A stretch of DNA of 64,000 nucleotides from an uncultured Eubacteriales bacterium (GTDB lineage: Bacteria > Bacillota > Clostridia > Christensenellales > Aristaeellaceae): positions 85,248 to 149,247 of the forward strand of contig OMZY01000005.1 in the NCBI GenBank assembly GCA_900315675.1, read 5' to 3'. This document shows, in pieces, positions 50,363-60,303 of the stretch (its first letter is position 1; the number at the start of each line of letters is the position of its first letter). The position numbers and the translations under genes are program-made. The notes beneath the pieces are model-generated. The model saw only the letters and a program-made list of their open reading frames with translations. It was not told the origin of the DNA and did not search any database.

Positions 50363-50919
50363 CAGAAACTGAAGCCATCCTTTTATTCAAGTGCCTGGCG
50401 GACAAGTCCCGGCTGCAGATCCTGAAATCGCTGGCGATTGAGGATATGTATGTGGAACGGCTGGCGGAGCGGCTGGGAATTACAGCGCCCACGGTTTCCT
50501 TCCACCTGAAAAAGCTGTCGGACGCCGGCGCAGTCACCTCCTACAAAAGCCAGTATTATATGATGTATTCCCTGAACAAGGAGATCTTCGAGACGAGCAT
50601 CCTGGAGATTATCCGGGAAAAGTCGGACGAGGCGGATCTCCAGGCGCAGCGGGACGCCGGATACCGGCAGAAGGTCATCGACGCCTTCTTTGAATACGGA
50701 AAGCTGAAAGCGATTCCCACCCAGCGCAAAAAGGAACGCATTGTCCTTGAGGAGATTGCCCGGGCGTTTGAATATGACCGGATTTATACCGAACGGGAAG
50801 TGAACATCATTATCGCGGATTTCTATGATGATTTCTGCACGATCCGCCGGGATATGATTGCGGAAGGACTCCTGGGCCGGGAAGCCGGCGGCGGAGGATA
50901 CTGGCGCGTGAAGGAATAA
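50359..50919 (+). CDS. ArsR-family regulator with DUF2087-like domain
   Basis: 186 residues. Winged helix N-terminal part: LFKCLADKSRLQILKSLAIE then VERLAERLGITAPTVSFHLK with the wing AGAVTSYKSQYYMMYSLNKE. The C-terminal 85 residues (KLKAIPTQRKKERIVLEEIA, YTEREVNIIIADFYDDFCTI) match DUF2087, seen fused to ArsR domains in Firmicutes. No metal-binding CxC motif is present, so it probably does not sense arsenic or cadmium. It likely regulates its own operon. Confidence 0.9.
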   Translation: MTETEAILLFKCLADKSRLQILKSLAIEDMYVERLAERLGITAPTVSFHLKKLSDAGAVTSYKSQYYMMYSLNKEIFETSILEIIREKSDEADLQAQRDAGYRQKVIDAFFEYGKLKAIPTQRKKERIVLEEIARAFEYDRIYTEREVNIIIADFYDDFCTIRRDMIAEGLLGREAGGGGYWRVKE

Positions 50920-50930
50920 AAGATGAAAAG

Positions 50931-50960
50931 AAAACAGGGCTGCTGATGCAGCTCTGTTTT
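50931..50960. terminator. terminator after ArsR operon
   Basis: AAAACAG-G-GCTGC TGAT GCAGC-T-CTGTTTT, a 13-bp stem with one G-T pair, bidirectional, serving the convergent GNAT gene as well. Confidence 0.75.
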
Positions 50961-51008
50961 TGTGTGGGGATAGAACCCGGGAACGTATGGAAACAGGCAG
51001 AGACCTGT

Positions 51009-51554
51009 TTACAGTTCCAGCAGCATATAGATCAGCTCCTGGTAGCCGGTCGTACGGGAGTTGAAACCTCTGGGGTTGCGGCCGAATTCTTCAAAGCCCA
51101 GGCTCCTGTACAGGGACACAGCCCGTTCGTTTTCAGCCACAACATTCAGTTCAAGCTGCGCATAGCCGGCGTCTCTGGCACACTGAATGCAGGCAGCCGT
51201 CAGTGCTTTGCCCAGGCCGAGTCCCCAGTATTCCTTCAGGATACTGATGCCTAATTCGGCTCGGTGCTGCACCTTGTGCTTTGCTCCGAGAGACTCAATG
51301 CCGGCCATTCCGGCAATCTGCCCGTCCACAAGGGCGATGATCTCAATTTCATTCGGGCTTTTGGACTTTTTGTCCAGGAAGGCGGCTTCCTGCTCCGGAT
51401 CGTAGCTGTTCTCATCCGGATAGGAAAGCAGGTAGTCTGTTTCGGCGTGGGTCTGATTGAAGGTTTCAAAAACGGCGCTTCCATCTGAAGCTTCCGCGTT
51501 CCGGAGCCAGGCTTCTTTTCCGTTTTTCAGAGTGATTTTCTGACTGTATATCAT
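51009..51554 (-). CDS. GNAT family N-acetyltransferase
   Basis: 181 residues. The acetyl-CoA loop is RAELGISILKEYWGLGLGKA (about residues 97-116), followed by LELNVVAENERAVSLYRSLG, the classic GNAT C-terminal pattern. Start at ATG 51554; purine-rich AGGATC lies upstream. Second of two adjacent acetyltransferase genes on this strand; substrate unknown. Confidence 0.9.
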   Translation of the reverse strand: MIYSQKITLKNGKEAWLRNAEASDGSAVFETFNQTHAETDYLLSYPDENSYDPEQEAAFLDKKSKSPNEIEIIALVDGQIAGMAGIESLGAKHKVQHRAELGISILKEYWGLGLGKALTAACIQCARDAGYAQLELNVVAENERAVSLYRSLGFEEFGRNPRGFNSRTTGYQELIYMLLEL

Positions 51555-51580
51555 TGATAGATCCTCGTGTGTTTGTTTCT

Positions 51581-52003
51581 TCAGATTTCAACGTTCAGCC
51601 ACTGATCCATGGCGGCGCCGGCATCCTCATTCGGACGCTCTCTGAAACCGAATTTCTCATAGAAGGCTTCTTTGCCTTTGGAAGAATTCAGGGTCAGTTT
51701 CACCTTGTAGCCGGGCTTCATATCCGCCTTGATCCGCTGGATGACGTTTTCCATGAGCTTTCTGCCGATTCCCTGTCCCTGATACGCGGGATCCACCATC
51801 AGGTCGGACAGGAACGCGACATAGCCGCCATCCCAAAGCAGGCGGGCAGCGGCGATGACTTTATCCTCATCCCGGACACAGAGCATCAGGTAAGCGTTGT
51901 TTACGCAGGCAGCCGCTTCCTCCAGGGGGAATTCCATCCAGCCGGCTGTTTTGCGCAATGCCAGGTATTCTTCCGGGGTGATCTGTTCAGAGTAACAAAA
52001 CAT
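51581..52003 (-). CDS. GNAT family N-acetyltransferase adjoining island
   Basis: 140 residues from ATG 52003 (AAGGA, 8 bases). The acetyl-CoA loop is LMVDPAYQGQGIGRKLMENV, followed by KLTLNSSKGKEAFYEKFGF. The gene is complete and has the GC content of the surrounding chromosome. About 100 bases at its 5' end are also read, out of frame, by the C-terminal part of the large AT-rich gene upstream. This looks like the edge of an inserted segment, with the native promoter lost or displaced. Confidence 0.88.
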   Translation of the reverse strand: MFCYSEQITPEEYLALRKTAGWMEFPLEEAAACVNNAYLMLCVRDEDKVIAAARLLWDGGYVAFLSDLMVDPAYQGQGIGRKLMENVIQRIKADMKPGYKVKLTLNSSKGKEAFYEKFGFRERPNEDAGAAMDQWLNVEI

Positions 52004-55000
52004 ATGCTCATCCTTGAGGAGATCCAATGCCGTTCAGTTAGTTGCTTGCGTACAAACAGTACAGCTGCAGAAATGCCTTCCTCATCAAGGCCAATGGTTG
52101 CCGTCCGTTGAAGCTTCGTTGGTGAAATGCGCACAAACACAGGAGAAAGGATTCTGACCAAGTCTAGGATGGAGTAATTGTAGTTAAAACCGACATGGGT
52201 GACAACTGTCTGGAGGTCGCTATAGGTCAGGAGATCTCTCTTTTGTAGCCAGTACAGTAGGATGTCTGTAATGCTGTTAACGCCTTCCATCGGTTTTGAA
52301 GCGATGAAGTACCAGTTTAGAAAATACAACCGATCCTTCATAATCCACGATAGGATCGAATACAGCGTTGCGTAGTCCTCAATCTGATTGTTGGTCATGA
52401 ATTCAGGAAAAAACTCCTTCATGACTGTTATCAATACACGGGTACTCCGAGGGCCATCCTTACATTCACGTGCTAGAACGTCTCCAATACGATCTGCCTC
52501 ATTGTCTGTGTATTTTAGATGGCTCGCATGCATATAGCAACCATTCGGCATCATGACTATGTCGGAACATCTGGCAACAACCTGCGATATGATAGCGTCA
52601 TATTGAGAAGGAAACGCTTCACGAATCATCTCCTTGGTAACAATACGCTCTCTGGTGCGGATATAGTCATCCATTTCGGAAGTGAGATTCGCGTTTGTTT
52701 CCTTTGTCAGATAATCTTTGCTAGTTATATACTGGGTGCCGAAGTAATTGAGTGCTCCCTGCAGCATGTACCGATTGTAAATACCGCACTGCTCAAGTTC
52801 TTCCTGAAGGGAAACAAATAGATCCGCAAACGGGATAACCGTACGGGGACTGTTTTCTACGAAGCTTTCAACAATACTGATAACGGCAGGATCCCACTGA
52901 ACTCGTTCAGGCCCTATGTAGAGCCCCCTGCCTACCAATACACCAACGTCACCAATGATGGCATCAATCGCATGATCCTGGGACGCATCCCTTTCATCTC
53001 CGAAGAGTGTCAACAAGAGCTGCCTGTATTCTTCATACTGTCCATCGCCACCAACCTTCATACCGTCAGGAAAGTAATGGTTGAGGATATAGGTGGCCTT
53101 GGCACGTCGTGTCAACTTGCTGGAATGAGCGATAATACCACTTACATCATACTGGTGGCTGACTTCCAGCCAAAGCAGTTCGAAGGGAATGTGTTGTTCG
53201 CCGGCTACATCATCGATCAGATCATTTAGTTTTGACCGCTCGATCATGACAGGAAGATCATTGATAATCTGTTGGATCAGTTTCGAGTAATCTTCCATAT
53301 CGAAGACGACAGAATGTATACTCTTATTGTATTTCCAGTTTTCACCAGTTAGCTCATTATCACGGATTGCAAACCAGATTAGTGCTGCTTGATCCACACC
53401 GATTACCTCGGCGGCTTCTTCCTGCTGTATGACAACATCACCGCTTCTTTCAAGATGGACCAAGTCCAACAGATCATAGCCATCAATAGTCCAAAAACGA
53501 GCAAGCAGTTTTTCCTGTTTTACCGCGATTTGTCGAACACGCTCCCTCGTCAGAGACAAGTCGTTACCTATTTCCGCAAGTGTCTCGCCCCTAACCCTAC
53601 GTTGAAGTATTTCACAATTGCGGTTGTTTGAACTACCATCCCTATTAGTAAAAACACGAGTGAAAAGCTTATCCCTCTGTGCCATAGTGTCAAAGGTTGA
53701 CCACGAAAGAAAATCGCAAATCACTTTGATATCCAATTCGCTGAGATTCTGTTGAGCTACAATATAGGAGGGCAGACTATCAAAAACCAGTTCGGACGGT
53801 ACATCGCTCAGGACATCTCGAACATGCCTGTGGCTGATAAAAATACGCCAAAATAGTGCTACCTTCTGCTCCTTACGGTTGCCTGGCAGATTATCAATAA
53901 GGCGTTGCAGCGTTACCTCTTTATATCTTGCTTCTTCGTATTTAATTGCATAGGAATGAAGCATGGCGATCGTGCTATCAAGCAAAGCTGGAGATTGCAA
54001 AACGGCTTCCAATATTTCGTCGCCAATAATTTCTCTTGCTTTTTGTAAGGCCTCTAATTTTTCATGCGTTAACTGATCGCTAACACTCTGATTATTATAT
54101 AATATGTTGAGAATGATATCTCGATCAGCACGCTCAAAAATAGGTGACGGGTATTCAATGGCAGGATTATCCGTTTTAACCGGAGAAGCACTTTGCTGAA
54201 TGATATCACTCGTTACCTGTATAATATCAAAGATAGTACCCTTGCCAATGTTACTAAAAGAATAGAGGTCATTAACAGACAAATGCAGCACGTTACTTAC
54301 ACTTGAAATATTATGAGCAACAAAACAGTGCTGAGCTCTTACACAGTAGGCTTGGTTCGCCACTTTGATGCTATCATAGCGTTCTGGATCTACAATATTG
54401 AATAATGTAGCAATGCTTTGCTCAGACGGGGGTGTGATCCACGACTGCATCTCTTCAGATGTCGGAGGCTGAAATAATGAAACAGCTGCTGCGGTCAGCT
54501 CTTCCGGCTTGAAAGCCGGGACTTTGTCTGGAGTATCTGGTTTTGTTATAATGGGAACAATCAGAGGCTCATCTTTTGTGTCAATTGCTTCAACTTCATC
54601 TGCATCCATTATTGGCTGAGAAATATCGCTGCTCTGATCGTCTCTATATTGCTTTACAAAGTTGTGATAAATTCGAACCGTTTCTTGTACACTCTTTGCC
54701 TCATGTCCGAACTGAAAGCGTATGGTTTTTCCTTCATATACAGTTTGCTGTATTTTGCGAAGCTCATGCAAGTCTCGAATTCCTAAGATAGGATATTGAA
54801 GCTTGCAATATTTCTCTGCCTTTTTTAGATTGGAAAGGATTTGCTCCCTAGACATAGATGTGCTTTTGGAAGCATAAGCGAAGAATGCCTCTGCAAAAGA
54901 TGACTTCTCAGAGTCAATCAACGCCTTCGCCTCCTTCAAAATCTCTTGATAGCGGGGGTGATCATTCTGATAAATATTCCACATTACCAGCACGCTTTTT

Positions 55001-55239
55001 TGCTGGTCGGCTATTCCTCTGCGTCCACCTGAAAAGAGATATTCTGCTCTTTTCAGATAGAATATCATCCCATTATAATTCCGAAATTTGTCATCAATCG
55101 TCTTACCTTCGCGGACGGCCTTTTGACGTAGCATTTTAGACAGTGTAACCGCTGCATCATGAATGTCTCTACCAGTAGAGACTTGCTCGTACATGTCAAA
55201 GAGCAAGGCAATTTCATGATCGTCCCACGGTATACGCAT
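51901..55239 (-). CDS. large protein with alpha-CTD-like and sigma-region-4-like DNA-binding motifs
   Basis: About 1112 residues from ATG 55239 (MRIPWDDHEIALLF); a longer frame to 55311 lacks support. The N-terminal 200 residues (IALLFDMYEQV, TIDDKFRNYNGMIFYLKRAE) match a domain I have seen in uncharacterised Gram-positive DNA-binding proteins. Near residues 318-337, LSVNDLYSFSNIGKGTIFDI resembles the helix-hairpin-helix of RNA polymerase alpha CTD. Near 560-585, NDLSLTRERVRQIAVKQEKL is a sigma region 4 type helix-turn-helix. The last 35 or so codons overlap the GNAT gene out of frame. The gene is AT-rich compared with its neighbours. It is divergent from sbcD. Function unknown; regulator or defence component are guesses. 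Confidence 0.75.
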   Translation of the reverse strand: MRIPWDDHEIALLFDMYEQVSTGRDIHDAAVTLSKMLRQKAVREGKTIDDKFRNYNGMIFYLKRAEYLFSGGRRGIADQQKSVLVMWNIYQNDHPRYQEILKEAKALIDSEKSSFAEAFFAYASKSTSMSREQILSNLKKAEKYCKLQYPILGIRDLHELRKIQQTVYEGKTIRFQFGHEAKSVQETVRIYHNFVKQYRDDQSSDISQPIMDADEVEAIDTKDEPLIVPIITKPDTPDKVPAFKPEELTAAAVSLFQPPTSEEMQSWITPPSEQSIATLFNIVDPERYDSIKVANQAYCVRAQHCFVAHNISSVSNVLHLSVNDLYSFSNIGKGTIFDIIQVTSDIIQQSASPVKTDNPAIEYPSPIFERADRDIILNILYNNQSVSDQLTHEKLEALQKAREIIGDEILEAVLQSPALLDSTIAMLHSYAIKYEEARYKEVTLQRLIDNLPGNRKEQKVALFWRIFISHRHVRDVLSDVPSELVFDSLPSYIVAQQNLSELDIKVICDFLSWSTFDTMAQRDKLFTRVFTNRDGSSNNRNCEILQRRVRGETLAEIGNDLSLTRERVRQIAVKQEKLLARFWTIDGYDLLDLVHLERSGDVVIQQEEAAEVIGVDQAALIWFAIRDNELTGENWKYNKSIHSVVFDMEDYSKLIQQIINDLPVMIERSKLNDLIDDVAGEQHIPFELLWLEVSHQYDVSGIIAHSSKLTRRAKATYILNHYFPDGMKVGGDGQYEEYRQLLLTLFGDERDASQDHAIDAIIGDVGVLVGRGLYIGPERVQWDPAVISIVESFVENSPRTVIPFADLFVSLQEELEQCGIYNRYMLQGALNYFGTQYITSKDYLTKETNANLTSEMDDYIRTRERIVTKEMIREAFPSQYDAIISQVVARCSDIVMMPNGCYMHASHLKYTDNEADRIGDVLARECKDGPRSTRVLITVMKEFFPEFMTNNQIEDYATLYSILSWIMKDRLYFLNWYFIASKPMEGVNSITDILLYWLQKRDLLTYSDLQTVVTHVGFNYNYSILDLVRILSPVFVRISPTKLQRTATIGLDEEGISAAVLFVRKQLTERHWISSRMSICFVTLNRSPRKNTWHCAKQPAGWNSPWRKRLPA

Positions 55240-55876
55240 GACGTAAGATACCTTTCTGACCGGTAGTTCTTTGATAAGATTATTGAGTAAACGATTAATA
55301 AGGCGAATCAACTTCGCCCCATAATATTTTAAGAAAACAGGTGGTTTATGTCAAGGCAACAAGGTACTCGTTTGGAGTTGTTAGTTACCCCAAAGCATAG
55401 TATTATTTCGGATCAAGTGCCTTGGCTTGTGCCCCTTTGACGAACTCAACATCATAAGCTTTTTTAGCCACAATTCAATTGATGTAGGAAAAACCAGCAA
55501 ATACAAATTAACTATCCTAAATGGAATGGATATTCTTATGATCCTGCATTTCTGTACGTACAGTTGTTTTGTACTACGGATTTCATCATTGGTATACTAT
55601 CCCATATAGTTTATCTCCTTCCGTTGATATATAGAACTACAATAGTATATTTTACATGATTCATTCTGTTATTTTTGCAAGAACGTAGATGTGTTTAAAA
55701 GTCAGCGTTTTTCTTTTGGTTTTATTTGGCTTATGGTATACTTTCATAAAAAAACAAAGCCTTTGGGATGTAATTCGTGATATTATTCATCCTGCGCAAT
55801 GAAGCAGACACCTTATCATTTTTGTAAAATGGAATCAGATTTAGAGAACAATCATATACATGTAGGAGGTTGTGGT
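55240..55876. other. AT-rich divergent intergenic region
   Basis: 637 bases between the large minus-strand gene and sbcD. It is clearly AT-rich, with TATACT at 55737-55742 as a possible -10 for sbcD. The only readable items are a 22-codon GTG frame on the minus strand (55403-55471, beginning with a MAKKAYDVEF-type sequence) and a 60-codon plus frame (55427-55609), neither convincing. Possibly decayed sequence from the acquired block. Confidence 0.5.
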
Positions 55877-57127
55877 ATGAAATTTCTGCATCTGGCGGAT
55901 CTACATTTGGGGAAGTCCATTTATGGAACATCTCTGATTGATAATGGTGATCAGAAGGTTTGGGTGGACCGCTTTCTTAACAAGACTCTTGAACTTAAAC
56001 CAGATGCAGTGGTGATTGCTGGGGATGTGTATGACCGAGGCCTGCCTCCTGGCAGGGCTGCACAGCTGCTGAGCTTCCTGGTTACGTCGCTGGCTGATAT
56101 GGATATCCCGGTGCTGATTACTGCCGGGAATCATGATTCCGTTTACCATCTGTCGTGCCTCGGCCCGCTGCTGCAGGCAAGAAAGGTGTATATCTCCGGT
56201 CCGCTTGAGCAGTCAACGGAATTGGTTCGTTATACGCTGGAGGATGAGTATGGACCGGTAACGTTCTGGCTCCTGCCGTATGTCTATCCGGCGATGATAG
56301 CCCAGGTGCTGGAAGATGAGGAAATCCGGGATTATGATACCGCAGTCAGCAGGATTCTGGCTGCCCAGAATGTGGATTTTACACAGCGCAATGTGCTGAT
56401 TGCCCACCAGAATGTAACAGCCGGCGGTCAAGAAGCGGAACGCGGCGGATCGGAATCCATGGTTGGCGGCGTTGGCCAGGTGGACTATACCGTATTTGAC
56501 GGGTTTGATTATGTGGCACTGGGACATATCCATTCCTCCTATCATGTAGGCCGGGAGGGAGTCCGGTATGCGGGTACGCCGATGGCCTATCATTTCAATG
56601 AGACGAAGCAGCCTGACAAGGGCCCACTGCTGGTTACGCTTCCAGAAAAGGGCGGGGATTTGCTGATTGAACGTCAGGATATTGAACCGCTGCACCGGAT
56701 GCGGGAAATCCGGGGCACTTATGAGGAGATCAGGGAGGCGGTTTTATCGCATCCCTGGGAGAACGAATATCTGAAAGTGATTCTGACGGATCAGCGGATC
56801 ACACCTCTGATATCCGATTTCATTCATGAATCCGCCAAGGCGAACGGCAGTATCGTGATGGAACTGACGTCTGAATTCAGTGCCTTTACGGGCGACGCAG
56901 TCTTCTCCACGACGAAGGATATGCATGAAAAGCCAGTGGAGCAGCTGTTTGCAGATTTCTATAAGGAACGGAACAACGGTGTTGAGGCGGATGAACGGGA
57001 TCTGGGACTTATGGCTTTTGTCGGTGAACTGACGAGGAACGGCGCAGAAGCGCAGGATGTGCCGGATGAAAAGGATTTTCGGAAAATACTGGACTTTGTT
57101 CTTGGACAGGGGGTGGACCGGAAATGA
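55877..57127 (+). CDS. sbcD: SbcD-type exonuclease subunit (Mre11-like)
   Basis: 416 residues from ATG 55877 behind TAGGAGG. Metallophosphoesterase motifs: FLHLADLHLGKSIYG, VVIAGDVYDRGLPPG, ITAGNHDSVYHL, DYVALGHIHSSYHV. These coordinate the two manganese ions of SbcD/Mre11. With SbcC it forms an ATP-dependent nuclease that cuts DNA hairpins and blocked ends. It overlaps sbcC by 4 bases. Length is typical of bacterial SbcD. Confidence 0.93.
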   Translation: MKFLHLADLHLGKSIYGTSLIDNGDQKVWVDRFLNKTLELKPDAVVIAGDVYDRGLPPGRAAQLLSFLVTSLADMDIPVLITAGNHDSVYHLSCLGPLLQARKVYISGPLEQSTELVRYTLEDEYGPVTFWLLPYVYPAMIAQVLEDEEIRDYDTAVSRILAAQNVDFTQRNVLIAHQNVTAGGQEAERGGSESMVGGVGQVDYTVFDGFDYVALGHIHSSYHVGREGVRYAGTPMAYHFNETKQPDKGPLLVTLPEKGGDLLIERQDIEPLHRMREIRGTYEEIREAVLSHPWENEYLKVILTDQRITPLISDFIHESAKANGSIVMELTSEFSAFTGDAVFSTTKDMHEKPVEQLFADFYKERNNGVEADERDLGLMAFVGELTRNGAEAQDVPDEKDFRKILDFVLGQGVDRK

Positions 57128-60100
57128 AACCGATTACGCTTGAAATGACGGCCTTCGGGTCATATGCGGACAAAGCGGTGATCAATTTTAGTGATTTCAG
57201 CCGTGGACTTTTTCTGATCTCCGGTGAAACTGGTGCAGGCAAAACCATGATCTTCGATGCGATCGCCTTTGCATTGTATGGCAAGACCAGCGGCAATGAT
57301 CGTGAAGCCGCAAACATGCACTGCGATCTGGTCAGTCCTTCCGAGGATACGATAGTCAAGCTTGTTTTTGAGCAGAACGGACGTGAGTATACAGTTGAGC
57401 GAACACTTCATTTTTCAAAAAAGCGCGGAACGGAGGATGAGTATGGCGATGCGAAACAGGATGCTGAACTGACAGAACCGGATCATATCACTGTGAAGGG
57501 CCAGGAAAAAGTAACTGAAAGGTGCAGGGAACTTCTCGGAATGGACGTGGAACAGTTCCGTAAGATTGTCATGCTGGCACAGGGCGAATTCCGGGAATTC
57601 CTGCGTGCAAACAGCGACAAGAAAAGTGAGATTCTGGGCAGACTGTTCGATGATTCTGCCTTCAAGCGGTATCGTGATTTGTTGAACGGGGCAAAGGATA
57701 TACTGTACAGTCAGCGCAGGGAGAATCAGGAGAAGCTGAAGACACTGATCGATGACAGTTTTCCGGAAGAGGAGAGGGTTCAGTACCATCCGGAAAGTCC
57801 GGATTTCCTGCAGAAACTGGAGCAGCTTGTGACGGATGACGGAAACAGACTGACAGCGCTGGACGGGAAGAAGAACGTTATCCGGGATGAGCTTCAGAAG
57901 ATGAATACGGAACGCGGTGCGGCGGAAGGCATCAACAATGATTTGAAGGAACTGGAGACAAAAAAGGCACTGCTGGAAGCCCTGACTGCACGGGAAGCAG
58001 AGATGAAGGTGCTGGGAAAGACGGCTGCGGCTGTTGGCACGGTGTTGCATACTGTCAGGCCGAAGCTGGATGCACGGACTCGTGCGGTGGATGCCCTGGA
58101 AAAGGCCGGGAATGAGAGCCAAGATCTGGAGAAAAAACTTGAGGAATGCATCGGAGCGCTGGAGGAGGCTCAGAAGGTCACAGCAGGGGATGCCGATGCG
58201 AAAAACCGGGTAGAGGAACTGAAAAAGGAGATTCACAGCTTGAAGGAACAGCTGCCCAGGTATCAGCAGCTGAAGGAAAAGACGGATGTTCAGGCTGCCG
58301 CCGCCAAAGCGGAAAACACCGCCCGGGAAAATCGGGAGGAAGCTGAGGAACAGCAGCAGACGCTGAAGAATGAGCAGGATGATATTGCGAAGCGGCTGGA
58401 TGAACTGAAGGATATTGACCATCTGCTGGAAGATCTGGCGGAGAAGGATGAGGAGGCACGGAAAGCCCTGGACACACTGACCGGTGAAGATGGGATTCGG
58501 GAAAATATTCAGTCTATCAGGACTGATGAAGCACAGCTGAAAACTGAGTCTGAACGTCTGTCAGAACTGGCACTGAAGGCCGTCGAAGCTGAGACGGCCC
58601 ACCATGATCTGTATCAGCGGTTCATTGCGGGGCAGGCAGGAATCCTGGCGGATAAGCTGCGCGGGGATATCGCGGCAGGAGGCAAAGCGGCCTGTCCGGT
58701 CTGCGGCGTGGTTCATACAAAGCCGGATGAGGAGCATTTTGCGGTGATGCCGGAAGGCACGCCTGTGGAAACAAAGGTCCGATCCGCTGAAAGGGCTTTC
58801 AGGCAGGCTGAGGAGGAACGGAAGCAGCAGGAAAAGCTGGTGCAGGAAAAGAAAATCGCTCTTGAAGGCAGGAAAAATGATCTGCTTCGTAAAGCAGATC
58901 CGCTTTTTCCGGCGTGTACCTGGGAGCAGATTTCTGCAGAAGATTTCCTGAAGGATGCAGAGAAAGATCTGAAGGATAAATCAAAGGCTGCGGGTGCCAC
59001 ACTGAAGGAAGCCGGAAAACAGCAGAACGAGAAGAAGGATCTTTCTGACAAGCAGACTGTGAATCAGAAGACACTTGAAGAACTGTCTGTTCGGATAGAG
59101 GAACTGAGGCAGGAGGAGAGCAATCAGCATGCGGCATATGCGGCGGCGGAAAGCGCGGCAGCGGAACTGCGGAAAACGCTAAAGCTCGGGTCCGCTGATG
59201 AGGCGCAGAAGCAGATTGTTGAATGGAATGAAGAGCAGACCGGTCTGCAGTTGCAGATTGATGAGCATGCCAGAGCAGAGAAGGTGGCACAGGAAACTGT
59301 CACTTCCACAAGGGGCAGTCTTGAAGGAAAACGGAATGAAATCCCTGGCCTGAAGGATGCCTTGGCAGAAGCGAAGAATGAGGCTGACAGGGTGTTGGCA
59401 GACAATGGGTTTGCTGATGACGAAGCTGCACTAGCGATGCTGGCGCCGATCGGCGATGTGGCTGAGGAAGACTGGCTGCAGGAGCAGATAAAGGCTGTCC
59501 ATGATTATGATAGCGACTGCAGAAATACCCGGGAACGGATCAGTGAACTCGAAGAGAAAACAAAAGAAAAAGCCTTTACTGATCTTGATGAATTGGATGC
59601 CGGAATTACTGCAAAGAAAGAGGAACAGAAGGCTGCCGATGCCGAATACAATACCAGGGATCATATGCTGAAGGCGCATCAGGAACTGTATAAAAAGGCG
59701 AGGGAATACAAGGCGGCGCTGGCTTCCACCGATTCCGCCTGGCAGCGCCTCAGCGCGCTGGGTGCTCTGGCTGCTGGATCAATCGCGGAAGGCGGAAGAG
59801 TCAGCTTTGACCGCTATGTGATGGGTGCTGTGTTCCGTGAGATTCTGGAGATGGCTAACCGCCGGATTGATATCATGAGCGGCGGTCAGTATGAACTGGT
59901 CCACAAAAAGGATTCTGACAGAAAAAATGCCAGGGCCGGTCTTGATATTGAGGTGCTGGTTACGGGAACGGGAAAGGTACGACCGTCTTCCAATCTTTCC
60001 GGCGGTGAAGGCTTCTATGCCTCCCTGGCTCTGGCTCTGGGCTTGTCTGATGTGGTACAGATGCATTCTGGCGAGAAGAAACTGGATGCGCTGTTCATAG

Positions 60101-60288
60101 ATGAAGGCTTCGGAACCCTGAGTCCGGATGTGCTGGACAAAGCACTGGATGTGCTGAATCAGCTGTCGGCTGGTGACCGGCTTGTCGGTATCATCTCGCA
60201 TGTGGACAAGCTGGATGAGAGCATCCCGCAGAAGATCCGAGTTACATGTGATGAGAAGGGCAGCCATGCCAGGCAGGAACTGTCGTAA
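57124..60288 (+). CDS. sbcC: SbcC-type ATPase (Rad50-like SMC)
   Basis: 1054 residues. Walker A GETGAGKT is near residues 33-40, the zinc hook CPVCG near 523-527, then long coiled coils on both sides, ABC signature LSGGEGFYASLALALGLSD near 958-976 and Walker B LDALFIDEGFGTL near 990-1003. All key parts of a working Rad50/SbcC are present. The coiled-coil arms are rich in Glu, Lys and Ala repeats. It works with the SbcD upstream. A companion gene of unknown function follows 16 bases later, which is not usual for chromosomal sbcDC. Confidence 0.93.
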   Translation: MKPITLEMTAFGSYADKAVINFSDFSRGLFLISGETGAGKTMIFDAIAFALYGKTSGNDREAANMHCDLVSPSEDTIVKLVFEQNGREYTVERTLHFSKKRGTEDEYGDAKQDAELTEPDHITVKGQEKVTERCRELLGMDVEQFRKIVMLAQGEFREFLRANSDKKSEILGRLFDDSAFKRYRDLLNGAKDILYSQRRENQEKLKTLIDDSFPEEERVQYHPESPDFLQKLEQLVTDDGNRLTALDGKKNVIRDELQKMNTERGAAEGINNDLKELETKKALLEALTAREAEMKVLGKTAAAVGTVLHTVRPKLDARTRAVDALEKAGNESQDLEKKLEECIGALEEAQKVTAGDADAKNRVEELKKEIHSLKEQLPRYQQLKEKTDVQAAAAKAENTARENREEAEEQQQTLKNEQDDIAKRLDELKDIDHLLEDLAEKDEEARKALDTLTGEDGIRENIQSIRTDEAQLKTESERLSELALKAVEAETAHHDLYQRFIAGQAGILADKLRGDIAAGGKAACPVCGVVHTKPDEEHFAVMPEGTPVETKVRSAERAFRQAEEERKQQEKLVQEKKIALEGRKNDLLRKADPLFPACTWEQISAEDFLKDAEKDLKDKSKAAGATLKEAGKQQNEKKDLSDKQTVNQKTLEELSVRIEELRQEESNQHAAYAAAESAAAELRKTLKLGSADEAQKQIVEWNEEQTGLQLQIDEHARAEKVAQETVTSTRGSLEGKRNEIPGLKDALAEAKNEADRVLADNGFADDEAALAMLAPIGDVAEEDWLQEQIKAVHDYDSDCRNTRERISELEEKTKEKAFTDLDELDAGITAKKEEQKAADAEYNTRDHMLKAHQELYKKAREYKAALASTDSAWQRLSALGALAAGSIAEGGRVSFDRYVMGAVFREILEMANRRIDIMSGGQYELVHKKDSDRKNARAGLDIEVLVTGTGKVRPSSNLSGGEGFYASLALALGLSDVVQMHSGEKKLDALFIDEGFGTLSPDVLDKALDVLNQLSAGDRLVGIISHVDKLDESIPQKIRVTCDEKGSHARQELS

Positions 60289-60303
60289 TGGAGGAATGTG
60301 GGT

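Noticed and set aside
55403-55609. Small frames in the AT-rich region before sbcD
   Set aside because: Neither the 22-codon minus frame nor the 60-codon plus frame has a ribosome site or a family match.
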